DNA from: Ascaris suum
Taxonomy: Eukaryota; Nematoda; Chromadorea; Rhabditida; Ascarididae
Length of the DNA stretch: 64,000 bases
Reading direction: 5' to 3'
Assembly: GCA_013433145.1 (NCBI GenBank)
Contig: CM024170.1
Location: 5,289,459 to 5,353,458 of the forward strand
The notes under the pieces are model-generated. The model did not search any database. It saw only the letters and a list, made by a program, of their open reading frames with translations, and was not told where the DNA came from. Of the stretch, positions 37,801 through 51,200 are shown in pieces (within the stretch, counting starts at the first letter, position 1; each line of letters begins with the position of its first letter). A program made the position numbers and the translations under genes.

Positions 37801-40800
37801 TCCTCCCGTCTTTCGCTGAGGACACTCAAACATAACCAACGTTTGGAGATTTCATTTGAGCAAATATCCGTTTTTATTAATTTCTGTTTTACTTCAAGGC
37901 ATTGCTGGAGTGGTATGGTCAGTTGTTTGGTTTTATTATGTGACAGATAGTCCGACGAAGAATCGACGGATTGATCCGGATGAGCGTACATATATTGAAG
38001 CATCATTAGCCGATGTTATCGTGGACCCTTCGAAAAAGGCGAATCATTTATCGTTGTTGAAGACCTCTAACGACCTTTGAAATATTTTAATTATTGTGTT
38101 TATATGAAAAAAACCGGAAGAAAATCCATGAAAACAAAACATTCAGTTGAGAGGATATTATTTAGTTCAGTGTTATGCCGTTTACCGACCTATGACAGCA
38201 GTTGTGTTTTGCATTGTGCAAAAATTTTGAAGGGTGAACACTACGAAAGAATCGTACCGATTGGTCAGTCCACTCAACTGACTCAACATAGTCTTTGCGT
38301 CCGTAATCCATTTCTCCTAAGAGAACCTTGAAGGTGGCAAATAGTTCAAGATCGATCGCCATTAATATAGCTGCATGGAAAGTGCACTCGAATATTCACC
38401 AACTTTTTTTATAGAAGCGTAGGATTCCATGGCGTCCAATTCTAACATCCCTCCCCGTTTGGGCAGTATACTGTGGTCAGTTTGCTGGTGATTGGGGAGC
38501 ATATATGATGATGACCACTTTGCCGCTATTCATGAACGACGTTTTAGGATTCGACCTCACTTCGGTTAGTTGAAGCTTTTTTTTTCAAATAAGAGGTTAA
38601 TTCTGTCGAGGAGGTTCGATCATTCACAGTTGACTTAGAATAGCTGAGGTCATACTTCTCGAAAGAGCACTCCATTCGAAGACACTAAACGCGTGGAGAA
38701 GGAGAGGGAGGTGGAGGGGAGGAGGCGAGAGAGTGAGGGAGAGAGAGAAGGAGGCGAGCTGCCATGTGTTTTCCACCAATCAGAAAATTGCAAATCGCAA
38801 ATTTATACACTTATTCAGATACAACAACATTATTTGTGTGTCTGTAACGTTGTTTTGTATATTTGGTATCGCAGTGGAATATTTCACTCACATCGAACAA
38901 AAATGTTTGCGAAATGATTTCAGTTGGGTTTTTTATCGGCAATTCCTTATATTGCCTATTTTGTTGTTATTATCGTTGGTGGGATGGTCGCTGACAAAGT
39001 TCTCGACGCGCATCTTCTTTCAACAATCGCCGTTCGCCGTCTTGCTATGCTTATTGGTGAGCTTTTTTCGATAAGTTCACATGAATATTGAACAAAATCC
39101 TCAAAAAAGTCTCCTTTTTTGCAGTTCTAATCGACCGTAGAGCTGTGCGAGGTGTTTCCTATGGGAGGTGAAAGCGTCCTCTCCATAGCCATCTCTCGAG
39201 AGGTTCTTGGGAACATTTTTTAAATGCCCAAGTTTGTTTGCAATTCTTGTTGGGGGCGTTCTTTCATATTGGAAGGGAATGTTGGAGGGGGGATAATGTT
39301 TCAAGATTTTGCAATGCTAATGCAATGTTTCAAAGGATACATGTTGGAGGAATATAATAAGGCGCCCCTTCAAAATTCGATTAAAAAATCGCCTCATTTT
39401 GCGTTGCAACATTCATGTGGTTAAAATATGCAGTAAAATAAAATGGTTGAGTAAGATGAAATGGTAAAGAGTTTCAACTGTTACAGCATTAGTGAGTCAA
39501 ACGGTGTTTCTGATAGCGAGTGGCTATTGTGGCTGCGGTCAAGAGATGTTGGTTGTCGTCTTCCTCACACTTAGCATTGGCTTGTCGGGACTTCAATTCT
39601 CAGGATATGTCGTTAATTATCTCGATATTGCCCCAACTTTTGCTGGTCCAGTAATCGGTATTGGGAATACGCTTTCGTGTATCGGCGGCATTCTTTGCCC
39701 TCTGATGGTCGGAGCATTCACGCCAACGGTTTGTTTCTGCTGTGATATTAAAATATCCTAGAAGGCGATGCAAACGACTTCTTCAGCATCTTCTGCAGTG
39801 ATTTATTGCAATGGAAGCTACCACGCGTGTGTTGGGATCAGTGTCGACAACTCGAAAAAATTTTATCGACAGAACTTGGGCTAGCGATCCACAATCGTGT
39901 TTTAGGCTGACGTCTTCTCAAATCCAGAATTCGGGAGCCTCTGGACATCGAGATATTTAGCATTCCTCTCGAAAATTCTTTGAGATCCGGAAATTTGGAA
40001 TTTGCCCACCTGGATTCACAAAAAACCTCGCATATTCTTCCAAAATTAGTGGAGCATAGAAGATGGCAACCAATGCTTTCCATATTTAGCGTAATCGGAT
40101 TTTTTCGATGGCACTGCAGAAGTAGATGCGATCTACGTCATCAAGTAACGAAGTGGTTTTCCGGCGTTTTGCCGATGCCGAACATGACTGACAACTTGAA
40201 AAATTGGGCACCGACGCAGAACGAGTGAAACATTTTCTTCCAGCATAACTGCTTGCTAGAAATACGAAAAACCTCCTAGGTGAGAGTACTGCAGCACAAT
40301 CACATACGTTATGACTTGTACCGCAGCTGACATGTGAACAGCAAGGTTCCACTCATGCAGTGTAGTTTGATGCCTTGGAAAATTGTTTAGAGATCATCGG
40401 GGCAAACACTGGGTGAGATAGCCGAGCGATGAATAGAAAACCTCGACATCTAGGCATATAACCGAGCTAAAAGTCTGGGTCATGCATGCAACTCCATCAA
40501 GTTTACTTCACTAATACGAACTAGGCCTGAACATCAAGCAGCACCATATGCCGAAAAATCAGATTTTAGGACAGACACCCTAAGAGTGACCACTGCTTAT
40601 AAAATTTGCCCAATATGCAACTGGAGCTTTTTTACGTAGGAAGAGTGTGAGTCTGTCAATGTAACGTAACTAATAACGTGTGGATGATAAAGTGAAAATT
40701 ATCTCCGTTATTCAAATCACGAGTGAACAACGAATCGAATGAATTTTGGCTGAATATGCGAAGAAATGCATTTAGCAGTTGATGTCCACAATGACACTTA

Positions 40801-42786
40801 GAAATGTGACATTTAGCAGTTGATGTCCACAAAGTGACCCCGGACTGGAAGCTTTTTACTGCATCGGCAGCTAATAATGTGCTATGACATCCAATTACTC
40901 AGTCTGACTTCGATCCATTAAGCAATAGTAAGATGCAATGATGTTAACTGATATTGAGATGGCCGAAAATGGGATTTTCATTCTTTCGATAAAGTGAAGT
41001 GGTTTTTAATTAATGTTTTCATTATTTTCTAACGTCAATGTTTGTGACGAACATTTGAATGAGTGTTTGTGTATGTCGGTGTCTGTCGGATAATTTCAAC
41101 CGTGGAGCAATGAAAGCTATCACGACGAAATCTGACACGTATATTCTGCACTCGAACCATAATTACTCTTGCGGAAGAATTAGTTGCAGTAAAATACTAT
41201 AGGTCGTATATGTCTTTCGGCAACATATAAATCTCAGCCGAATTCTATTTCTCCACGTTCGCGCCATAATTTTGTCCAGACGGAACAAAAGCTTTTAGAG
41301 GATTTGCGCGTTTTGACTCGGGGATTTTTATTCTGCTATAGGAGTTGATGAGTGAATAAACAAGAACACTTCATTTCATGCTAATCAACTTCTAAAGAAT
41401 TAGCAAATTTGATCTGGGAGCGTTTATTTTCCGACTGTTTAAGTGGCGACTCTCACCCCATGAACCTATGAACGACTGTTTGAACCTCAAGCTAAGGATT
41501 CGTATTTTCAAAGGCACGATAGTTGAGGGCCAAAGGGGCGATGATCAAGGCTGTGAACTGCACAGCGACCTCCACCAGCAAGCACAGTTGATATTGCAGC
41601 ATATTACAAAGTTGAGAGTTCATAACTTGGGTCGAGATCTGTCTCATCTCGCAGAGAACACGTGTGCATAAATCCAATTTACTACTCGGTTTCAAAATAT
41701 TCAGTCCCTGATATTCTGAAATATCCGATCACCAGAATCCGGCGGTCGATACTAGGGGCTCCATATTTGGAGCTGACGCTAAAATACCACTCGAGAGCGG
41801 TGCCGCAAGTCTATCCTGCTCCTTTGTTGTGGCTAGCTGCCAACCGTTGTGATCTGGCACCGGCGACGTGAAGGGGAGGCCGAGTGTGGAACGTGAAAGC
41901 ACACGGAGATAGTAGAAATGGTTTACTGGGGGCACCACGGCTCCTAACAGGTAAAGAGGTGATGAAGGAAGGCTGCCGGCGGGGGGACTGACGAATGAAG
42001 AAGACACACTGATGGGCTGAAGCCCAACTTATATGGGCCTCAAACGCCTGTGGCAGCACGAGGGCAGTTAAGTCGATCAATGGCATGATTTGAATAGTGA
42101 AGGAGAATCGACTATACGAGTAAAAGTGATCACTGCGGTGTTAAATCACAAGTAGATATCTTGGGTTGGCTCTTCAGCGCTTACCCAGCACCCTTCCACG
42201 ATGGTCCCTGGGAATTGTCATCATATGAATGCGCTGTAAAATTAGGATAAAACTGCCTGAAAGCGCACACAAGATTTGTTTTATTCATTAGGTCTGTTTA
42301 GTTCGAGAACATATTATTATGGGGCTCCTGATCGTTTCTGGACAACTTGAGGGAAGGTTGTCCTGGTTAGCTGCAGTGCGAATGCTCGTATCGATAATTG
42401 ACCACGTCGATATACCTTTCTATTTGTTTCTCTAATTCTTTACCGCAACTTTTCATGTACAAGTGTGGCTTCAAGGATTTTCGAAGTCATGTCCTTGGAA
42501 AAAGAAAAAAGAATTTCAGGGCTCGAAAGAGGAATGGCAATTGGTGTTTTGGGTGACAGGTGTTATTCTTGTGGCTGGTGCACTTCTATTCACATTCTTT
42601 GCGAAAGGTGAAGTTCAACCTTGGGCGCTTGCAGAACCGGACGGAGCGGAAGAACAAAAGCCTACACAATCTACTGAGAACATTTCACAGAAACCCATAG
42701 CAGAGGCGTCATATTCTGCAACACCCTCTGAACAGGCATCTAGTTCAAGAGCAGCGGTTGAACGAATGAAAGCTAGTCGAGGATAA
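31888..42786 (+). CDS. SLC17-family (sialin/VGLUT-like) MFS transporter, tandem copy A, 10 exons
   Basis: A 12-helix anion transporter of the SLC17 family, which moves sialate, glutamate, urate or phosphate across vesicle, lysosome or plasma membranes. Exons: 31888-31945, 33513-33718, 34057-34293, 34815-34902, 36927-37022, 37899-38038, 38415-38564, 38924-39056, 39487-39728, 42520-42786; 538 aa, all phases consistent. Family marks: STR then YALRSN in helix 1 (Arg39 and YALRVN of human sialin), FFWGYLFTQVLGGYL, FPAYH (His183 of sialin), [28 protein letters not shown] and FFAKGEVQPWAL. N-glycosylation sequons (NGT, NET, NDT) lie in the first lumenal loop. The C-terminal tail is long and Ser/Thr rich. 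The exon 5-to-6 loop ends at a GC rather than GT donor if it matches copy B. The substrate cannot be assigned. Confidence 0.93.
32822..32921 (+). CDS. Possible alternative first exon of SLC17 copy A
   Basis: The first ATG after an in-frame stop begins 33 codons (MAHLRKSKDSV...AEIVK) that end at AAAG|GTAGGG in phase 1. That is exactly the phase needed to join the exon at 33513, giving ..VKG-LLGSTR. It lies inside the first intron of copy A. The 31888 exon is preferred as the main start because its end (EIKPF-R) resembles copy B's (KIQPP-R). If real, this exon would give a longer, hydrophilic cytosolic N-terminus through a second promoter. Confidence 0.35.
40769..40832 (+). repeat. Short tandem duplication, 23-base unit at 41-base spacing
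   Basis: The unit catttagcagttgatgtcc plus acaa occurs at 40769-40791 and again at 40810-40832, each preceded by gaaatg (three extra bases before the second). It lies in the last intron of SLC17 copy A and looks like a recent local duplication. Confidence 0.85.
41450..42260. other. G+C-richer block in the last intron of SLC17 copy A
   Basis: The last intron of copy A is 2791 bases; the same intron in copy B is 208. This part is visibly richer in G+C than surrounding introns, contains short self-complementary stretches (gggctgaagccc near 42014) and has no splice-bounded ORF or transposase motif. It looks like an inserted, non-coding repetitive element, but no terminal repeats or target-site duplication could be fixed by eye. 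Confidence 0.4.
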
Positions 42787-43073
42787 ACTCATAAGCCTAA
42801 AGATTAGGCTAATAAGAACCCTTGATTGCTTAATTATTCTGGGTATTAGTGTTCCTTGTAGTTATGATAAAAATTGAGGGTATTTTGCCGCAATCTATAA
42901 TAACTGGAACAGTGGGAGTCAAGCTTATTTGCGAAGTATTCCAGCGGTTACTTTCGCAATTTGTAGGCACCACTAAATCAACTCGATGTGATCCGTCCTG
43001 AAAGCACGTTTAAAGTTTGACTTGCAGCTAGCCCGAGTCATTTCTTCCTGAAGTGTTCATTCGTTGTTATGGG

Positions 43074-43079
43074 AATAAA
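43074..43079 (+). terminator. Candidate polyadenylation signal of SLC17 copy A
   Basis: AATAAA lies 288 bases after the stop codon, followed by a second AATAAA at 43107. Spacing is reasonable for a 3'UTR; usage is not shown. Confidence 0.4.
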
Positions 43080-43112
43080 CGCTAATTAGATAAGTTAACT
43101 CTGCGAAATAAA

Positions 43113-46100
43113 CTACATGTAGAGAGGAGTACGGGCAAAGAAATAGTGATGTTAGTTTCCGACAAAAATAAAATGACATTCCACACGATGTTTGGTGTTT
43201 CTGAAATCCACAAATGACTTCGGTCTCGTTTAATTTAGAGTGGATGATTTCTATCAGAAGATATCCATCAGAGAACTGATTGAAAAATTCAGCTCACGGG
43301 TATCACCGGTGTAGTCAACATTTTAAATGGATCTTTATTGTCGGTGCATAAGTTGAGTTCGATGGAATTAACACGTCAGTTGAATGCTCGACAACATATA
43401 CAATAACATATATAACATATTACACAACACTTCACTTTTCGTTAAAGGATCTCGTGTTAATTCTCCTTGACAGCTGATACAGCGATGCTTTAGCATATTC
43501 ATGACTATGGATCGATGTGTGTCGGTGATAGTGTTCTGCTTTTGGTAAATTAATTTGTGATTTTCTTGAATACACCTGATGGAATTTGTACTTCCTCTGT
43601 ATGTACAGCGACTGCGGTAGAGATTTATTCCCACTGCATTCGGCGATCTTCTCTTAGTGCTGTTTATATTCGTTGAGAATTTTATGGCTGTTTTGTCTCT
43701 CATTTGCACGATTGTGTTTTTTACGAAAATAAATGGAGAACGCAGTGCTAATGTCAAATACATATAGTGCTAATTCTAACATCACAAATCCTTGGGAGAA
43801 TATTAACAGCGCGAGCGATGCAATGTTGACAATAAAGGATGGATGCAACAGTCATAGTCGAAAAAATAATGGTTGCATTAGGCGGGGAGGGGGTGAGGCT
43901 TCAGAGGCAGAAACCATTTACTCATCCATTCATCGATTGCACTGAAAACCTCATGAAGATTTTTAGTAAAGGTAAGGGCTGATATCGGTTAGAAAAGCGT
44001 CTTGAATTGAAAGGACAATATTTGCAAATACCAGGAATAGAGCTGCACCTACAACGAAACTTTGAAGAATCCCAGTGCGCAATATTTAGATGCTATGAAG
44101 TGCAAAAACCCAATGCCACGTCATAAAACAACGTCAGCATCACGGGGAAAATTCAGTTCCAAAGTATGTAGAACACGTGCTCCTAAGACTATCGGCGTGT
44201 AATCTGCAACCAACACAAGCGATTTTGCATTCTGGACGGTACAACCTTCAAGCATTTACTAACGACTCGATATGCAGATAAATTTAGGGCTACATAAGGT
44301 TGGTACTACGTCAAACCCGGACCATCTGCGACGAGGTGGGGGTCCCATTTAGTCCATGACCATTACGGGACACACTAATGGCCCAGGTGAGTGGATAAAG
44401 TCGCTGTCACTCGACAAGAACCGGGTTCGCCTCATCTCAGTATGGCTTCGAGTCGAAGCCATTCCCGACACCGGTTGGGCGATCGGAACGGAGCCAGACC
44501 TGAACCCTTTGGAAAGTGGATGACTGCAGTTCGTGATGTATCTTTCCGGCAAAAATATCGCTCCAAGTGAATGAGATTTCACAGGTTTGCAGCCAAGTTT
44601 CAGATAGATATAACCCCTCTGGTTTCAAGTCTCATGCGAAACAAATATAGATTCTATCAGCAATACGATTGAAATGGGTCAAAAAGTACTTTTCAAGACG
44701 CCCCTTTGATGGATCGACACTGAAATTTCACCTCCATCACGTTTGCGGTTGAAGAGTTGAGACTAGCGGTCGCCACTGGTTGAATACGCAAGGAAGCAAG
44801 CCACTGACGCTCCTTAGTCGAAAAAAAAGCCGCAAAGGCGCATAAATACCAACTTTCTGCTGAAATGATCGCAAAAGCGATAAACCACTCAGAGAAGACC
44901 ATGCGAAGAACTGTTTGATTATATTTTCAATTACCGACTAATATCTGCACAATAGAGTGATTTAAGGATTAAGTTCGCTCCCGGAAACGTAACAAGGACC
45001 GGATTGAACTCGCGATCGGATGAAGACAGAATGAAACCAAGGTTAATTTCGATTTCCACCACGGGTCAGTTAAATCCGAAGGCGTCCATTGCCACTACTG
45101 AGACTATATTTCACTCAGATCCGTCATTGAGTGAGCGCACTTAGAAAAAATCTTGAGTCTGCGAAGAATATTTACATTAATTGGATTTTCTTTTTCACAA
45201 TGGAAGAGGATCCCAATTCCTTCTGGACAAGAATATTCAAAAATTTTCGCGTAGATTTGCATTGACAAGCATTAACTATTCGGAGAGCAACAACCGGAAG
45301 AATCGAGGGCTGTTGTATCGCCAATTACATCTCCACAAGCGGTCGCGTCGTTGCGTCGCTCTGAGGTGTTTCCATCGCAGAATCGACTGCTTCGCAGTTA
45401 CAATATTGCATTCGGTATTTTAGTGCAGTGCCCGCATCATCTTTTCTTTGCCGTCATTTGTCCTGTTTAATCTTGTTGACTCTATCGTAAATATAATCTG
45501 TTGATACGTCGCCTTTAATATCTCAATGACTCATATGTTTCTTAGTGTAATCACGCAAACAAATTACGAGTTTCGATGAAGATTTGAAGAACTGATTTCG
45601 CTAGGAAAGGCGTCAGAGGTTTCGGTCGTTTGCAGTCTCTCAGTGAACTTCATCATTTAAACAGCAAAATTTTAACTCGTTTCCATGTTTGTTTACCACA
45701 TGAAAATCTTAAAAAGCGTGCTGCCAACCTCTAATTCGAGCAAAAGCCAAAACCCAGTCGAGGCAACGGCGGGTGGCTGGAGCCTAGCCGCATCTATGCG
45801 TGCCCAAGTAAGACCAAGGCTACTTTTGCTTCGTTGGGGGGAGGGTTGGGGAAGAGATGAAGGTACTCTTGTAGGATTCGAAAAGCTTTTTGTGCCAGCT
45901 ACTCGCAAATTCCTTACGAGGTGGTTAGAATTTACGAAAGAGAAGAAGGGGAAGCGGGGAGCAGGTTAGGGAAAGACGAAAATGTATCCTCTGCAAATTC
46001 ATAGCGGCCTGCACCGTTGTTGTTCACGTTCCCGCAGTCTGTTACTCCAGAGTCACAAAGTCGACGCTATCTTTCATCCCTTCAGCCTCTACTCATTCCA

Positions 46101-46399
46101 CGTATTAAATGTGAGCATACCTTTTTTCAGCTGCAGCACTCGTCCTCGACCTGTTTGTCCTCCACCTAGTCTCTGTAATCGTTGAGCTATGCAATGCACT
46201 GAGTTTCTCGTTGATGTTTTGGTACATCAGAGTTTAATATGGTGGCGTTGAGACGAGTGCAATGTTGCGAAACGAAATCAGTTATAGCAAAAGGCGTTTC
46301 TTGGGGCGGAGTTGGAAGCGTCACACATTCGCCGCGTGTTGCTTCAAGCGAGCAAGCATACGCTTCTCCCACTCATCGCTGGGCAGCGGGTGCTCAACA
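43113..46399. other. Intergenic spacer between SLC17 copies A and B
   Basis: No exon with good borders on either strand. At 44281-45110 there is a G+C-richer block with a perfect palindrome (ggcttcga g tcgaagcc, 44444-44460) and stretches resembling a pol III B box (ggattgaactc near 45001), possibly a degenerate SINE-like repeat. An ORF at 45685-45815 ends at a GTAAGA donor, but in phase 0, which does not fit copy B's phase-1 junction. The promoter of copy B must be here or just upstream of 46400. Confidence 0.35.
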
Positions 46400-48069
46400 A
46401 TGGTCGCCATGCGCGAGGAACCAAAAATACAGCCACCGCGTAAGTTTTTTCTTTACTTTCGAGGAAAAACCTTTCATCTCAGCCGACCTTTTTTCTCAGC
46501 TCTCTTTATTAATGCTACTCGTTTACAATAATATTAACAGTAATACTAGTTACGACAACAATTATTATAATAGTAGTAAATACTATAATACTAACAACTA
46601 TAATTATTATGAAAGTATTATAATAGTCGCGAAATGTCTATTAGCAGAAAGAAAATTGTCTAATAGGGAACTTTTTTTCATGCTGGCAGCCATATTTCTT
46701 GCATTAATGCAGTGTAAATTTGCTAATTCATCCTATGAGAGCGTGCCACTTATCTCGCCGATGTGCGAGAATTGTGCAGTCTCATATATCGTTCTTTATT
46801 TCTCGCCGAAGAACACAACTTCTGTTCCTGTGGACTTTCTTTCACAAATAAAGGTATCCGGAGTGCCTGAGTTTTGCAGCAGCGAGTGAAGTCTATAGTA
46901 AGGTGATTGCCCCTTTATTGGTGTTTGAATTATATAAGTGAATGCTGAAAGCGTGGGTGAGGATAAAGTGGACTGTACTCGAGGGAAATTGCTGCGAAAA
47001 TTTCTCGACGCAACTGAATGGAGGGGGTTAAGTATGTATTTATACCACAAAATAAATAAATAAATAAATAAATAAAAGAGCTTGCCTTACTGAAATAACC
47101 TCTTAGGGCAAATGTGCTTAAGCGGGAAACCTTTAAACGGGGAAACGACGAGTGACATAATCTAAGCGTATAATACGGTGTAGGGACAAAAGAATGTTCA
47201 ACTTTGCGTTGAGGGTGTACGATCAATGTGGCTTAGGAGTAGAAGCGGAGAAAGACAGAAACGGAAGTGTTGGCTGGGAGCGTGTAAGAGTATCCGATTG
47301 TCGCTTGCTTCGTGAAATTGCCAGAGAAAACAGGAAAGCATATCTTTGGCACTAAACCTTGGGCTGATGCAGAAATCTACGTGTAACGAGACCGCAGATG
47401 AGTTCGGCATATGTGCGCAGTCCCGAGAAGTGAAATTTAAGCAGCATTTCAGGTCTGCTTGGCTCCACTCGGTTTACGCTGGCGCTAGTGGGATTCTTTG
47501 GTTGTGTGGTGATATACGCTTTGCGAAGTGATGTGAGCTTCGCGATCGTGTGCATGGTGAATGGTACAGCCGTTGAGCAGATGACTGGCACCAATAACCA
47601 CACAAAGGTCTCGTCCTGTCATCTGTCGACGAGATCCGATTCTGTTGATAAGGATGTGGTATGTTTTTAAGTAGAATTTTTATTCCTGTTCCGATTACAA
47701 TCCAGATCATGGATCACTTTTGGGTTATCCCAGAATGGAACTTAATGAGAGGAAGAAGAGAGGTCGTTCCCACGATCGCTTCTTCCCTTCTTCTGGCACT
47801 TTGTTGATCTTATGTGCCTAAACAGAATAATTTAAGAATGCTGATGGAACCCAAGGGTGGAACCCACTGCTCTTCCATTCTAGATCAGCTCCCGTGTGAA
47901 GTTTTTATATTATGCGGTTCAAGCTGACTTTTATCGCCTAATTAACCGGGAATTGTCAATTGCTGTTTAAATATCAATTGGGGATTTTCCATTGTAAAAA
48001 TATTCCGTTTATTTACTTTTTGTTTACTTATTTGTTCACCCAATATTCCATGCAGAGAAAACATACATA

Positions 48070-48131
<62 letters not shown>

Positions 48132-48172
48132 TATATAATAATATATATATATAAGATAATATGTATATATAT

Positions 48173-48245
<73 letters not shown>

Positions 48246-51200
48246 TAGGAAATATCATCTTTTTCACGTTTCTATTATGTAAAAAAAAGCCGTTGATGGA
48301 CCGTAAATTTGCGTTTATGATATCTTTAAAGATTGCGGCGCGTTTTCTCTCGCTGACTTTCCATGCGATGTAACTTATCTGTGGTCATTAAACTGTGTTT
48401 ACTGCAGTGGAGAGTTGGTTATCATTCTCTGGATTGTTTGATTAGAGAACACCTGAAAGAGAATGAAAAAACAGAGTACACATGAGTTTACAACCAGAAA
48501 CAAGCTCGGCTGTCAATCAAAAAGGTGCATTAAAGTAGGTTACAATCAAGAAGGTTAAAGAATACAAAAAACTAGTGAAATTCATCCGAGAATATAGATA
48601 CGCCTTATGATAAAACAATTGGGGAAAGGGTTAAGGGTGTCATTTTTGCAGGGAACTTAAGCCTTTTCAAATTTATTGGAATATAAATTTGCACTTACTG
48701 TGGTTCTAGGTATTCGATTATGTGCCGAGGGAAGCAATAAGTTTTATTGTAGACAGCCGATAGGTGCAGAAACTTGCAACATTTCTACATTGCGTTCCAT
48801 AAAGCGTCAGTGCAGTGCTCCTCGTTCTCTGGTTCCTTTTCTTGCATATGTGCACCAACAACGTTTGGGTTATCGTTAAAATATGATCGAGCTCTTGCTA
48901 ATTGATTCGGCGTTTAAGAGACTTAATGAAGTGTTTAAAATTGGGAGTGACTTGGGAGACCGACTTTGTGTCCTGAAATTAGCGTCAGCATATAGCTAAT
49001 CCTTTTAGAGATTGTCCAGGAATTGTGAAGGTTATGCAAAATGTGCAGTGTCGTTCTCATGACAGATGGATTGATTGATTTTCGTTTGCAGTGATGTAAG
49101 CATAGAAAAAGACATGATAACTGGGAGTAATGAAAACGGAGTTACTGTGATGAGAGGCTGCAGCGAGAAGAGGGGAGGGGTGGGAGAAACAGAGGAATAT
49201 GGTAAAAGAGAGAAATTTTTTATTATGCCTTGCAATCTAAATTTCAATTTACCCCTGCAGAGAGTCTGGAAGCACTTATAAGTTGTATGTTTACCTGTTA
49301 AATAAAAATGCACTTGGAAAGTTGCCAAATGCGTTAATTTGCCTGGCGAAAAGTTCCAAACGACGCACACCTGTTCTGTAATTATGCATCAATGATTGAT
49401 TGCGTATATAAAAACGAAAGGTAAACGTAGAATAGTGTTGTGTGTACGCAAGCCATAGCTATTATGCCATCGGAATGGTGTTTTCGAGTGTTGTTGCACT
49501 TCCCAAATAATGCATTTGTTGGCAATTGTGCTCATAAGTGACAGCAGGGAGGAATATGAAAATATTTATCTAGTACAATCAAGGTTATTTTCGCGGAGGG
49601 ACGGGTATATCTTCGAGGAGTGAAGAGGTGATCTTTATTTCTCTAGAAGAGAACCATTCTTTTTAGTGCAACACCAATTATATGGCTTTATTCTTTCCTC
49701 TCAATACCTGTTTCTTCCTCTGCACTGAAGTACTGGTAATGTAAATGTTTTTTGAACGATGATCACTATCAATGTAATGTTATTGAATTGCAGTAAATTG
49801 AGTATTTTGAGGTTTAGATATTCAAATTAATTCCAGTTCTTTATTCAAGTTTCTTTTACTGGCATATGGTCGCTCCCTTTTCCTGTACGGTTCTTTCGCC
49901 CTCCTTTCCTTCCTTTTTTCTGTTCAAAATTTGAAGCAATAAGAGAGGGAATGGGGGCGAGGGGAAGGGAGAGGAAGAGTAAAGCCTTCTCTTTCTCGAA
50001 ACTGGTTTGCGCGGATACCTCTGTCGGTTTTCAGAAGAAAGAAAACAAACCGGATGCACTCTTTGAATCCTCTAAGGAGCTCTTCAAACTGCTGATGAAC
50101 TGTCGATGTTGGAAATGTTTTCCTTGAGAGGGTACCATTGTTGAGTGTTCTCTTATCGCGTATTCGGTTGCTGGAAATTTTCCTTCTCGTCCTCCCAACA
50201 TTAATTCATTCATCATTAGCAACAGGAGTAATTGGCGGTAAACGTTGCAACATTTCGGTGGCCGGATGAGATTTCTCGCTACTTCAATCATAAGAACGGT
50301 TATTCGTTGGGCCGCTTCATGTATATTTTAGTGCGTTTAATGTTGCTTCAAGCTTTTCGCATTCTAGAATCGTTCTTCACCAAAAACGAAATCGCCACTT
50401 TCCTACGAGGGGTCGTCACTGAGCCTTAGTGAAACTGAAAGCTGAAAAGGAACTAAAATAACCAAAGTTTCTTGTGAAGAAATCATGTAGGTTGTGTGTT
50501 CCAGGTGGAAGGTGAACTGATATGGCCAAAGAGTGTGCAAGGATCGGTGTTATCGGCATTCTTCTGGGGCTATTTGTGCAGTCAAGTGCTTGGCGGTTAT
50601 TTGGCTGCTCGCTTTGGTGGTAAAATTGTTATCGCAAGTACGGTGATCTCGTCGGCTTTATTAACGTTGATCAGTCCCATCGCAGCAACCACGAATGTGC
50701 ACATCTTCTTTGGTGTCCGTGTCGCACTTGGATTCGTTCAGGTATGCCAATGTATCTCCCCAATATTTTTCATGTAGTAGGTGCTGCTCAGGTGATATTT
50801 TTTGTTGTTGAAATAAGGCGATAATTATGGGTCCGCTTAGTAAACATGCAATTGCAGCGATGATCGCCATTCTCAAGATAGTAATTAAGGAGCGAAATTA
50901 CGATCACCATCACCTCCAAGGTAGTTGAATCAATATCAAGAAGCAAGGATCACCAAAGCAAGAATTCAACGCAGCAGAGCTAACCACATAAACTCAAGGC
51001 TCTTGCACACCACTGAAGTTCATCGGTTAGATTCAATGTTTGGAGCGTTTTAACGTATTGTCAGGAGCAGATCTTGGGGATTATAAATTTCAGGCATTTC
51101 TGAGAGAGGGAACTGTTAGGGATGAAAGTTCAATTGGGATGGAATATTTGTCCTTGCGAAAGTTCAGAAAGGTCGTATTTAGGAGGGAATTGTTTAAGAA

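Noticed and set aside
46239..46889. 216-codon plus-strand ORF with an ATG
   Set aside because: It overlaps the first exon of SLC17 copy B in another frame and crosses a degenerate AAT-type repeat that gives Asn/Tyr runs; no family features.
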